A stretch of DNA of 64,000 bases from Plantago ovata. Taxonomy: Eukaryota; Streptophyta; Magnoliopsida; Lamiales; Plantaginaceae. How positions within the stretch are numbered: the stretch's first letter is position 1; each line of letters opens with the position of its first letter. Under the pieces are notes generated by a model that was not told the origin of the DNA, ran no database searches, and worked only from the letters and a program-made list of their open reading frames with translations. Made by a program: the position numbers and the translations under genes. Below are positions 48,510-58,942 of the stretch, one piece after another. Where the stretch lies: contig CM051455.1 in NCBI GenBank assembly GCA_028274465.1, positions 72,960,489 through 73,024,488 on the forward strand. The letters are read 5' to 3'.

Positions 48510-48755
48510 TGTAACGACCCGGCCCACGAACGGGCCGAGACCCAGCCCAACGGGCCGGCAAGGTTACTCATGGGCGCTCTCCGGGATGATATGATGGCCC
48601 CACAGACCAACACGGGTTCTAAACCGCGCACTTTGTCCTCACTCGTGCGCGCACCGGGAACTTCCCAGTGGGTCACCCATCCTAGAATTGCTCTAGAGCA
48701 AGCACGCTTAACTCTGAAGTTCTTATAGGTGGATTCCCGAAAAGAAAGGTGCACT
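48510..48755 (-). repeat. Cassandra extra partial LTR
   Basis: 246 bp, missing the first ~57 bp in sense. It carries the 5S-like core at about 48661-48725 (sense motifs AGTTAAGCGTGCTTG and AGGATGGGTGACC). It lies inside the same target duplication as the rest of the element. Confidence 0.9.
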
Positions 48756-49058
48756 GTAACGACCCGGCCCACTAACGGGCCGAGACCCAGCCCAACGGGC
48801 CGGCAAGGTTACTCATGGGCGCTCTCCGGGGTGATATGCTGGCCCCACAGACCAACACGGGTTCTAATCCGTGCACTTTGTCCTCACTCGTGCGCGCACC
48901 GGGAACTTCCCAGTGGGTCACCCATCCTAGAATTGCTCCAGAGCAAGCACGCTTAACTCTAAAGTTCTTCTAGGTGGATTTCCGAAAAGAAAGGTGCACC
49001 TTGTTGGTATGAGTAGCGTTCTCAACCCTTTTAAGCCTCTGAAATCTGGGGCGTTACA
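48756..49058 (-). repeat. Cassandra 3' LTR
   Basis: 303 bp, sense TGTAACGCCCC to GGGTCGTTACA. The 5S-like core lies at about 48901-48968. The sense polypurine AAGAGGGGGTGAT lies at about 49059-49071. Confidence 0.93.
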
Positions 49059-49230
49059 ATCACCCCCTCTTAAATTGCGCAACGTCCTCGTTGCGCGCTG
49101 TCCCGAGACCAACCATCCGTGCAGGATTCTAGATGTGGCCCCTCCAGGCTCAAGAGGTGGCTCCCACCATCGATACGGTGTAGCACTTTGCCCCGGATGG
49201 CACTTAGTTCCTGCAGTTCCGGATAGTCCC

Positions 49231-49242
49231 GCTCTGATACCA
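49231..49242 (-). other. Cassandra primer binding site
   Basis: The minus strand reads TGGTATCAGAGC, two bases from the 5' LTR. Confidence 0.93.
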
Positions 49243-49244
49243 CT

Positions 49245-49551
49245 TGTAACGACCCGGCCCACTAACGGGCCGAGACCCAGCCCAACGGGCCGGCAAGGTT
49301 ACTCATGGGCGATCTCCGGGGTGATATGCTGGCCCCACAGACCAACACGAGTTCTAATCTGTGCACTTTGTCCTCACTCGTGCGCGCACCGGGAACTTCC
49401 CAGTGGGTCACCCATCCTAGAATTGCTCCAGAGCAAGCACGCTTAACTCTGAAGTTCTTCTAGGTGGATTTCCGAAAAGAAAGGTGCACCTTGTTGGTAT
49501 GAGTAGCGTTCTCAACCCTTTTAAGCTTCTTCTGAAATCTTTGGCGTTACA
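49245..49551 (-). repeat. Cassandra 5' LTR
   Basis: 307 bp. The 5S-like core (internal promoter for RNA polymerase III in known Cassandra elements) lies at about 49391-49457. Confidence 0.93.
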
Positions 49552-50007
49552 TATGTTGTATTAATTATTTTGCACAATTGGACACTTGTCGACCTGGGTG
49601 CGAGTTTATCTTCGTAGTGTTGAATAATTACGAAACACATTAGGACAATAGTGATTGACTTGTCAGACCAATTATCTTCGTAGTGCTTAATAATTGCAAC
49701 AGGACACTAGATTGATTCAAAGATCTCTATGGAAGACCGAGGAATTTATGCATGATTATCGACCCGTTATGTTAAGAAGGATCATACTATCACCAATCTC
49801 CATTATCTGCAAGAAACCCCTTTTGCTATCTGTCTGCTGTTTTATATTCTCTTGTTAAATAGATAAAGCTAGTTATAGTCCTGAGAGAACGACACTCGAG
49901 TCATTCTACTGCTACACTACGGTTTTCGTTGTAGTTGTGGGTTGCCTTTGGCTAAATTACAAATTTATTTGACTGAATCCGGAGCACGACATCCGCGTTC
50001 ATCAAAT

Positions 50008-50025
50008 TGGCGCCGTTGCCGGGGA
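50008..50025 (+). other. F primer binding site (tRNA-Asp)
   Basis: TGGCGCCGTTGCCGGGGA, as in E. Confidence 0.92.
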
Positions 50026-50143
50026 CTATACTCCTTTTTTCTGTTTAATTTGTTTATATTTTTAGCTTTCGACTCCTAATTCTATTAGTTTTAGTTTTCC
50101 TTTTTAATCTCTCTCTGATACTGTTTTCCTAGTCTGTTACAGA

Positions 50144-52304
50144 TTGTGTATGCCGCATACACGTTCTGCAAGAACACCGCTTGCTGATTCAATTGCTGAG
50201 ATCGACAGAGTCTACCACCAAAGAAGGCAACTACTCGTAAGGCGCGCTCTAGAGGAAATAGAGGATACCGATTTCTCTGAATCTCTACACAGTCTTTTCA
50301 AGGAAATCGACGGAATGGCAGAAGCTAGACCACTGAAAGCATGGGTTCAACCCGCCAAGGATCATATGAGGGGACCGGCGATAGTTCTTTCGTCTGCAAC
50401 CCGAGATCTGGAGATCAAGAACCACGCATTCCAACAACTTCCGAGGTTCTATGGCTTATCAAGGGAAGATGTGATGGGGTACTTGCACGATATCGATGAT
50501 TTCGTCAACCAACGCCCACGACCCGGAGCTGATATAACAACGGATGAGTTGAGGATGAAGGTTTTTGCTATGGGACTTGGCGACAGAGCCAAGTCATGGC
50601 TGAGTTCTCTACCAGCAGGCTCGCTGGACACTTGGGAGAAGTTTTTTTCAGCTTTCATGGAGAAATACTTCCCTCACACCTTGACTACCGCGCTAAAGGC
50701 GCAAATCACTGGATTCAAGCAGGACTATGATGAGACCATCTACACCGCGTTTGAGAGGTTCCAAGATCTCACGAACAAGTGCCCTCACCATGGTTTTGAA
50801 CTTTCCGACTTAGTCCAACACTTCTACAATGGACTAACCTTCGAGAACCAACAAGTGGTCGATTTCCAATGCCGAGGCAATATTTGGGAGGAAACCGCAG
50901 AAGCCGTCTGGGCAGTTTTCGAAAGGCTTGCTAATGGTTCGCAGTTCAAGGACGCAAGAGAAATGGTTAGGAGACGTGGACCTGAAGCTCCACCGACTCA
51001 AGAAGCCCGTATGTATAGGGGGAATGGGGATCAATTCGAGTGCTTTACCAACGAATTGAAGCAAGTCCTCAAGAGCGCCACCGGAACAATTGTTTTCGAA
51101 CGAAGTATGCCGAATATGCAAGAACTATGGGCATGGGGCTCATATGTGTAGATCGGAGCTGGCATACGACGATGGCAACTGGGCTCGAGGAGGCGAAGAA
51201 GAAGCCTTTGCTACGGAGTTTGGCACTCAAGAAGTTAGCTACGGACAAGATGGTAGGAATCCTCGAGGTGGATTTTGGAGAAGAGGATACCGTAACAATC
51301 AAGGATATGCACCGGCTAATCAAGCTTATGGACCTAACCAAGACCGTAGTAGGCTGAACTATTGTAATGATCACTGCGAAAACCCCGCTTTGAAAGAGCC
51401 ACCGAAGTCGAAGTCGGCTCAACTAATGGAGAACTTGCAAAAGATGGTTGATCACACACAAAGTTTTCTCAAACGTTATGAAGAAGATTCTGAGAAGACT
51501 AGGGCAAGGCTTGATAGGTTGGAAGAGAGCACTAGGCTTGCCCATCAAAAGATGCAAGAATTGATCCACCGAGGAGCAAGTAGGGAACAAGGCAAACTGC
51601 CTAGCAACACTGTGAAGTCGAATGCCATTACATTGGCTGGTGATGTACCTGACGAAATCACCATCAAGAAGGTTGTTAAGTGCGAGTGTTGCATGAAGGA
51701 AGAACTTCTACAGGCTGAGGAAGAAGAGAAGGACCTTGGTTCTGACGCAAGTGATGAGGAGCAAGAGGATCCCGAACCACTCCCTAAAAGTTTCGATGTT
51801 AAGGTAGGGATTGGTGAGCTTGAAGATTTCCGTGCCACACTAGACACGGGATCCTACTCAAACATAATCCCTTTGAATGTGTTTGAAAAGAGAAACCTTG
51901 GAAAACTATCTGAGCAAAGGGCTATTGTGCAACTAGCGGATGAATCCTTTATGAGACCCGAGGGCGTTGTGAAAATTGTATTGGTCAAGATTGGTGAAGC
52001 ATCTATATACTTCAATTTTGTAGTTATGCCGGCATCCGCACCTGGGACGGGGGATGTCATACTCTTAGGGTAAACGTTCTTGACCAAACTACGCTCCGTG
52101 ATGGACATCTACCAAAGAACTTGCACCATCGAAGTGGATGGCAAGCAACACGTGTTGCGAGCCATACCAGATCCACCCGAACCGCCTGATATTACTACTC
52201 ACTACTGTGGTCTTGCAGCCTATATTCTTTCTTATTCACAGGTTCGTGGCATGAAGAGGAGATCAATGAAGGGGAAGCCTAGTACCCGCAAAAAGAAGAG
52301 ATAG
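50144..52304 (+). pseudogene. F gag-protease, one frameshift and one stop
   Basis: It has the same domains as E and keeps the 27-codon stretch (RALEEIEDTDFSESLHSL) that E lacks. An extra T in a T-run at about 51092-51095 shifts the frame just before the zinc knuckle (CRICKNYGHGAHMC, read in the second frame from 51090). The protease with DTGSY near 51845 is open until a TAA at 52071 (CAA in E) after VILLG, then continues to KKKR at 52304. The two lesions differ from E's single TAA, so E and F were disabled independently. Confidence 0.9.
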
Positions 52305-53384
52305 GCGCAGACAGGAGTCGAGTCAAAGACTTTAAACAATGACGCTATCCGGGAGGCAACCCGGAATTTTTATCACTTTCTTTACTGCTTTTCTGCATGC
52401 ATTCATTCTTGAACTATTTGCTTCTCGTATGCGAATTTGTTCATGTGTGTGTCGTATGTGCTTTTGTTTGAGTGAGATTTTTCGAGTGGTTTTTTGAAAA
52501 AATTGGTTTCGGGGATTGAAACCGCATTTTCTAACGACAGGAACCGTCTCCCCGCATCGTGGAGCACGGGGCGAACTTTCCAACGTGGGGGGCGAACCGC
52601 CCCACGGCTCCAGAAACTCAAAAATGTGGATTTCTTCCCCAAAACCTCATTTTCTTCATTTTTTTCTTCATTCCTCCTTCCCCAAAACCGAATTTCGCGA
52701 TTTCAACTTCAAATCTTCATAACTTCTTCAATTCTTGACCAAATTTAGTGTTCTTTAGCTTAAATCGAATCCTATTACATGATCTATCATCCCATCCGAA
52801 CAGATTTCGTCCTTATGCGTTAGATTTTCAGATCTAAGGTATCATCCTTAGAACCCTAATTTTTGAATTTGGGGGTTTTCTAATTTGAGCTTCAATTATG
52901 CTTATTTGATGCATGGGTATGTTGATTGTATGATTAGACATGTTATTTACTATGAATTGCATGCTCAATTTTGCTTGGATTGTTGATTTGGGTATTTTGC
53001 TACTAGATGATATATCTTGTTATGCAATATGTCTTTATCTTTGATTTCTTGCATATGATTGTGTTTATTGATGTAATGTTGGTGGATTTGACGTTAGAAT
53101 GCTTAATTGTTGAGTATGAGGATTTATGATGGTAGAATTTTTCGCTACTATGGTATGAATTGAGCCTTGTTATCTAGGATATTGGTTGTCTAGTAAGAGC
53201 ATAATGTGATGTACTGCATGTAGTAGTTACATTGGTATGTTGCATGATGAAGAAGCTAGACTAGACATTACGGTTTGGGGAGCTCGATTGTTGATTTTAT
53301 CACTTGATAATTTCGTTCTTACACTAGCATATGCATGAGTCAGTTTTGTGTCATACGAGGTACTAACTGCTGTTTGTAGGAACC

Positions 53385-53592
53385 ATGCCAAGGGAAAGGA
53401 GCATTCCCTATGATTACTATGAAGTATTGGAGGGGGATCGATTACAACCATGTCAAGAAGAGTGACCTCGTTAGATGTGCGTTCGAGCCAATGGGTTTTG
53501 CAACAACGTCGTGGATTATCCAAGAGGAGGAGCTAGAGTACACCTGGAGTAAGGACTCCTATGCCTATTCATGCACCACCGAAGGGACATAA
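53385..53592 (+). pseudogene. F uncharacterised downstream frame remnant
   Basis: Codons RCAFEPMGFATTSWIIQ and EYTWSKDSYAYSCTT match the E frame at 38951-39358, but here the frame is cut off by a stop at 53590. Function unknown. Confidence 0.35.
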
Positions 53593-54249
53593 ACCATTAT
53601 TACGTCAGCGCTCCATCACAAGGACTTCAAAGTTCGAGTGAACTGGAAGGCACCGGGACATTCTCGCCGCGACGGATTCAATCTTGAGTTCGAAGATGCT
53701 AGAAGGTTCCGAAGCGCTAGCTTGGTTCCAAAACATAAGGACATGGGAACCCAGCACCTTGTTGGGGTGCCACTTGCCTGCCTCTAAAGGGAGCATCATA
53801 TAGACATCGGTCGGATCCATCGTAGAGAATGTGGTCGAAATTGGAAAAAATGGTAGAAGACTTCTGAGTATCCGAGCAGCTTACTGAAACCTTCTCGTGG
53901 TGTAAAACCTTGGAGGGGGAGGTCCTGATACCACTGCCCTTTCCCCTTCAACAGTTCACATCCTATTGAAGGGCTTCAGGATGGAGGATTCCATAACAGC
54001 GGTGGCTAATCTCGAGAATTCTACCTGCCACTACAACTCTACTAATGAGGATGTACGTGAAAGTAGTGCCAATGAAGGCCATACGGGCAATGATGATACT
54101 AGCTGAGGAGTTGTTCCTATTCGGCCCATAATTGAAACTACCACGCCTACCAGAAGACCTGATGACACCCTTTAAAGCTCCCAGAGGAAGCCCAATAAAT
54201 CACAAGCAGCATACTTAGCTGACCGAGGCCAAACCATGGGTAACATCTA

Positions 54250-55704
54250 GTATCACATCTTATTTCCTCATTTTCTTACTGCTAGGGACTAGCGTAAATT
54301 TCATGAGGGGGGATGGGATTTAAGTGATCTGATGTTGTTAGTTTGGAGCTTGGTATTGGTAGGATGAGTATAGTACCTTGCATGCTTTATCTGTCTGCAT
54401 TTGCATTTGCACGTTTACCGCTTTCTTAGATTTTTTAGGTTGCATTTCACTACATTCATCCTAGGATAGTCTTGCATGTTTTATATGGAGTTTATTGTCG
54501 AATTTTTTTAACTTTTTTATTGGGTAGATCAACTAACTATGCCATTAATCGTATGCTTCATCTCTATGAATTTGTTTGAGGTTTTCCCGCTTGGCTTGTC
54601 ACATTTATGTATTGCATTTAGTTAAGCTTGGTAGTCTCGACATCACTTAGTGGTGTTTTCTCTGCTGCGGTTCACGAAGGCCTTTATAATAGGATGATGC
54701 ATGTTAGGGTCTTATGGTTGTTTTCCCGAGTAATTATGTACCTAAGAGGAAACAAGTCTTCACCATGCTTTGAGATTGCTAAATGCCCAGGAAGGAGGTA
54801 GTGTGAGGTTGTGTGATCCTTTATTTATAACCTATTCTTCCGAATAGGTTTGGGGAGGGGGTTACACCATCATTAGACTTGTTTCTGTTTTTCATTTTTG
54901 TATCGTGAGTTTGTTTTTTCTTTTTTCGTAAATTTTGTACTCCAACCTATTCTTTCGAATAGGTTTGGGGAAGTCGTGTGAGTCATTTTGTTTCTCTCTT
55001 TGTTATGCTACTGCTGGCTAAAAAAAAAGATCGAAAAAAAAAGAAAGAAAAAGATTCCAGGAAAAGAAAAAAAGAAAAGACCCCAAAAAAGCAAAGAAGG
55101 GTCCAAAAAAGAAAGCCAAATAGCAGTTAGCAAAGTGTTGAGTCTTTTCCATTCTTGTAATGTTCGTAATCATGTTTTATTTTTTATCTTTTTTGTCTTA
55201 AGTGTCATCTGTTCTAGACCACCCTCGTCCTGCCATTCAGGAAGTGGTGAATAACTTAAGACATTACTTGAGAGATGGGTAGAATAGGGGAGAGTTATCT
55301 TTTATAGGGAACCCTCCTTCGTTTGATGAGAGCCAGTACTGGTTCGACCTCTTTTGAGGAAAAGTCTTAACATGGTGGAACAACAGTAAGCCATCAGTTT
55401 CATAGGCACGGGACAACCATTCGTATCTTAGCATGCTTCATTACGTCGTCACTGACTAGGTCCAGGTAGAGAATGTTACGAGAGACTATCTTGTCTTGAC
55501 ATAAGTGCTTATGTGGATGTGTATAAGTCAATCGAGGTATTCTTCAACCTATATTCATGCTTTGATTTATATGGTTTTTGTTCATATGTTTGTTGGTAGA
55601 TTCAGTAGATTAGTTCATTTTATTTGGCATTAGACTCCATTTTGTGTCTTGCATGTTTTTTGTATTAGAGTCTAGCTTAGTTGCTTGAGGACAAGCAAAG
55701 GTTC
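54250..55704 (+). other. F conserved noncoding 3' region with hairpins
   Basis: Same plan as E: hairpins at 54829-54850 and 54944-54965, an A/G tract at 55019-55115, and the conserved block at about 55215-55510. No pol. Confidence 0.8.
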
Positions 55705-55717
55705 GGTTTGGGGAGTT
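55705..55717 (+). other. F polypurine tract
   Basis: GGTTTGGGGAGTT before the 3' LTR. Confidence 0.88.
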
Positions 55718-57030
55718 TGATGAATGTGTATTTTACACTTTCATTCGAGTCTTTTTCACCTATTTTAGCTATTCTCTATGTTAATTTAGCTATATTTTAG
55801 TACATTTTATTAGAATAGTGTCACGTTTCCCTTTAGATTTTATTTTACAGGTTTTGGTTGAAATTCGAATATTTCCGGGCAATTATATTGAAGTTGACAA
55901 GGAATTGGTGTTCCAGAAGCCTTTTTGGAGTATCTGAAGGTTTCCGGATAGGATTTGAAGTCTAGGGGCCGAATTTGGAGGTTAGAAGGCTACTAGAAGT
56001 CAGAAATCGAGCCCGAAAAGGGGAAGAAATCCAAAACCGCGTCGAAAACGCGGAATTCTGCGAAAAACACGCAGGGCGAACCGCCGCAGACGTGGGGCGA
56101 ACCGCCCCACACCGGGCGAACCGCCGCGCGTGTGGGGCGAACCGCCCCGCAGTATTTCGAAGCCTATATATAGTTTCTCAGTTTTCTCCGAAAATCATAT
56201 CTTTCCAGACCTACTTTCTCACCTCCCTCTGTAGTTTTAGGTAGGGACTTCCCAGAGCCTGTTCTGGGGGTCCGTAGTTTAGGGGACTCTTTTTCATAGC
56301 AGTTTGGAGCTCGTAGGATCACAATCATCCGGAGATTGACAACCTTCGGTAACTTTGTATCTTACAGTTTTATTTTACTTATTTTATTATATTCTTTCAA
56401 CATGTTTTCTTCTATGATTTCTATTGATTGCATGCCTATTATGAGTAGCTAAACTTATCGTTGGTGGTAGTATGTGAATTCTTAGCGAAGGGAACATAAT
56501 CATGCTAATGGCTATATCGCGCATTATACTCCGTGTCATTGCTTTATTTCGTTGATCAGGCACAGCCTAAATTCTCGTATGTTGTATTAATTCTTTTGCA
56601 CAATTGGACACTTTTCGACCTGGGTGCGAGTTTATCTTCGTAGTGTTGAATAATTACGAAACACATTAGGACAATAGTGATTGACTTGTCAGACCAATTA
56701 TTTTCGTAGTGCTTAATAATTGCAACAGGACACTAGATTGATTCAAAGATCCCTATGCAAGACCGAGAAATTTATGCATGATTATCGACCCGTTATGTTA
56801 AGAAGGATCATACTATCACCAATCTCCATTATCTGCTAGAAACCCCTTTTGCTATCTGTCTGCTGTTTTATATTCTCTTGTTAAATAGATAAAACTAGTT
56901 ATAGTCCTGAGAGAACGACACTCGAGTCATTCTACTGCTACACTACGGTTTTCGTTGTAGTTGTGGATTGCCTTTGGCTAAATTACAAATTTATTTGACT
57001 GAATCCGGAGAACGACATCCGCGTTCATCA
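55718..57030 (+). mobile_element. F 3' LTR
   Basis: 1,313 bp, matching the 5' LTR apart from the Cassandra. GCGAACCGCC-type repeats lie at 56086-56152 before the TATA box at 56164-56173. Confidence 0.95.
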
Positions 57031-57687
57031 GTAGCCATAATCCTGGATCGTGTCTTGGGTCAACTGCTTATTCAGAGGTGACATCGACGGGTCCACCAAG
57101 GATATGGGGCAACAAATGTGATGATAAAGTCCTGTAAGTCCAAAGGACGACTGGCATCACTTCGACAATTTTCCGGTTCCCATAGACACTTCGGTGTAGA
57201 GTATACATCGATGGGAGTTTCCGGTGGGTACTTCCATTGTTCGGTAATCACCCTTTGAACAACTATGGGGAGTTATGGGAACGTTTCTAGATTGTCTAAC
57301 AATCCGTTCCGTGGCCGTGGGATCGGCTCACACTTGCTCTAATAAGTATAACCTCCACGCATACTAGTCTCACCTGGTTCATTCAGACCCCTACATCCGA
57401 GATGAACCTCGACTAGGGAGAGTTTGGGATAGATGATAACTCACATAGCTCCCACTATCTGTGTGATCGGTCATCTATCCGAGGGGACATGTTTGATATC
57501 AATACAGACAAGAATAGAGATATGACATGCTGTATGCCTGGTGTAATATAAATATGAAAGCGATACTCAATAGTCAAACAAACAAACATATATTATATTA
57601 CGTTGACCTGTGTAATAGTACATATATGCCCTTAATAAGGGTTGTCTGCCCTTAATAAAGACTTTCTCTAGGAAATATACACTATCA
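57031..57687 (-). mobile_element. LTR3 of the A run, piece 3
   Basis: It continues the LTR from the second GTAGC copy to its exact terminus ACACTATCA at 57687. The following bases ATC could belong either to the polypurine end (ATCTCCC) or to the internal sequence (ATCATTACCC). This is a 3-bp microhomology where about 1.9 kb of pol (linker end, RT, RNase H) is missing. Confidence 0.88.
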
Positions 57688-58942
57688 ATCATTACCCTTG
57701 TCTACTTCGAAAGCTCCCACTGAACTTGAGTCCAAATCAGAAGATTTAGAAAACTCATGTTCGCGCGTGTCAAAGTCTTGAATTTCTTCAAGTTCTATCA
57801 TATCATCTAACCTCTCTTCTTCGAGTTATTCTGCTTCTAAAAACTTGACGTTTCTAGATACTATCACCTTGTGATCTTCAGCATGATAGAATTCATAGCC
57901 TCTCGTCTGACGAGAATAGCCTATGAAATAAACTTTGACACCCTTGGCATCTAACTTATCAGTGAGCAACAATTTGACTATCGCAGGACAACCCCAAGGT
58001 CTAAGATAGCCCAGTGAGGGATTCTTTCCTTTCCATAACTCATAAGGAGTTTTCTCCACTGATTTAGATGGTACACGGTTCAGAATGTAGATTGCAGTTT
58101 GTAGCGCATATCCCCATAGATATTTTGGAAGAGTCGAGTATCCAATTTTTATCTCACCATGTCTAGCAGGGTTCGATTCCTTCTCTCAGACACACCATTT
58201 AGTTGTGGTGTTCCAGGAGGGGTCCATTGCGATTGAATTCCATTCTCCTTCAAGTAGTCGATAAATTCTTCACTAAGGTATTCACCTCCTCGATCTGATC
58301 GAAGAGTGACTATCCTTAGGTTCAATTCATTCTCGACCTCATTCCTAAACTCCTTGAATTTCCCAAAGGTCTCAGATTTATTCTTCATAAGATAAATATA
58401 TCCATACCTTGAGAAATCGTCAGTAAAGGTAACGAAGTAAGAATAACCTCCACGTGCTTGGACTTTAAAAGGTCCACATACATCGGTATGTATGAGCTCT
58501 AAGCAGCGAGTGGCACGAACACCTTGTCCAACAAAGGGTTTGTTCGTCATCTTACCCTTAACACATGATTCGCATGTGCCATATGATTCGAAATCAAATG
58601 GTTCTAAGTAGTCCAACTTCCTTAGTCTTTGAATCCGTGTTTCATTGATATGGCCTAGCCGACAATGCCATAGATAAGATGGATTATTCTTCCTACTTGA
58701 AGACAGTTGTTTGTTATGTATTTGAAATAAAAAGGTAGACTACTTTTCAAAATATATAAACCATTCATTAAGCGAGCATTTCCATAATACTGGTCATTTA
58801 GCGAAAAATAACAAATATTATTAGCAAAACGAAAGGAAAAATCCAAATTGTCCAACAATGGAATGGAAATAATATTTCTGACAATGGATGGAACAAAATA
58901 GACGTTATCAAGTTCTAAACATTGTCCTGATGGTAAATCTAT
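57688..58942 (-). pseudogene. A3 integrase and gag-end fragment, cut by B2
   Basis: On the minus strand: linker (FLEAE to the ADKGND region), integrase core with RSDRGGEY and the catalytic Glu retained in GVSERRNRT (58616-58149), zinc region with CESCVKGK, then [18 protein letters not shown] (58858-58655). At the codon that is TAG in A1 and A4, this copy has CAG (SRQTRGYEF). It ends at 58942 where B2 begins. Confidence 0.88.

Larger units (their letters stand above)
48510..49551 (-). mobile_element. Cassandra TRIM with three LTR copies
   Basis: Perfect target duplication TATGT (48505-48509 and 49552-49556). In sense (minus): 5' LTR 49551-49245, primer site, 186-bp internal region, polypurine stretch, 3' LTR 49058-48756, then a further partial LTR 48755-48510. 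Cassandra elements encode no protein and carry a 5S-rRNA-like promoter region in each LTR; both traits are visible here. Confidence 0.95.
47660..50004 (+). mobile_element. F 5' LTR (with Cassandra)
   Basis: About 1.30 kb of LTR plus the insertion at 48510-49551. Upstream of its TATA box (48092-48101) lie several GCGAACCGCC repeats between 48001 and 48078. Confidence 0.94.
47660..57030 (+). mobile_element. Element F: gag-protease Athila-type element (plus), carrying Cassandra
   Basis: This is a complete 9,371-bp element, TGATGAATG to GTTCATCA, with perfect target duplication GTAGC (47655-47659 and 57031-57035). It has the same plan as E and no pol. The 5' LTR is enlarged by the 1,042-bp Cassandra insertion. 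Confidence 0.95.
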
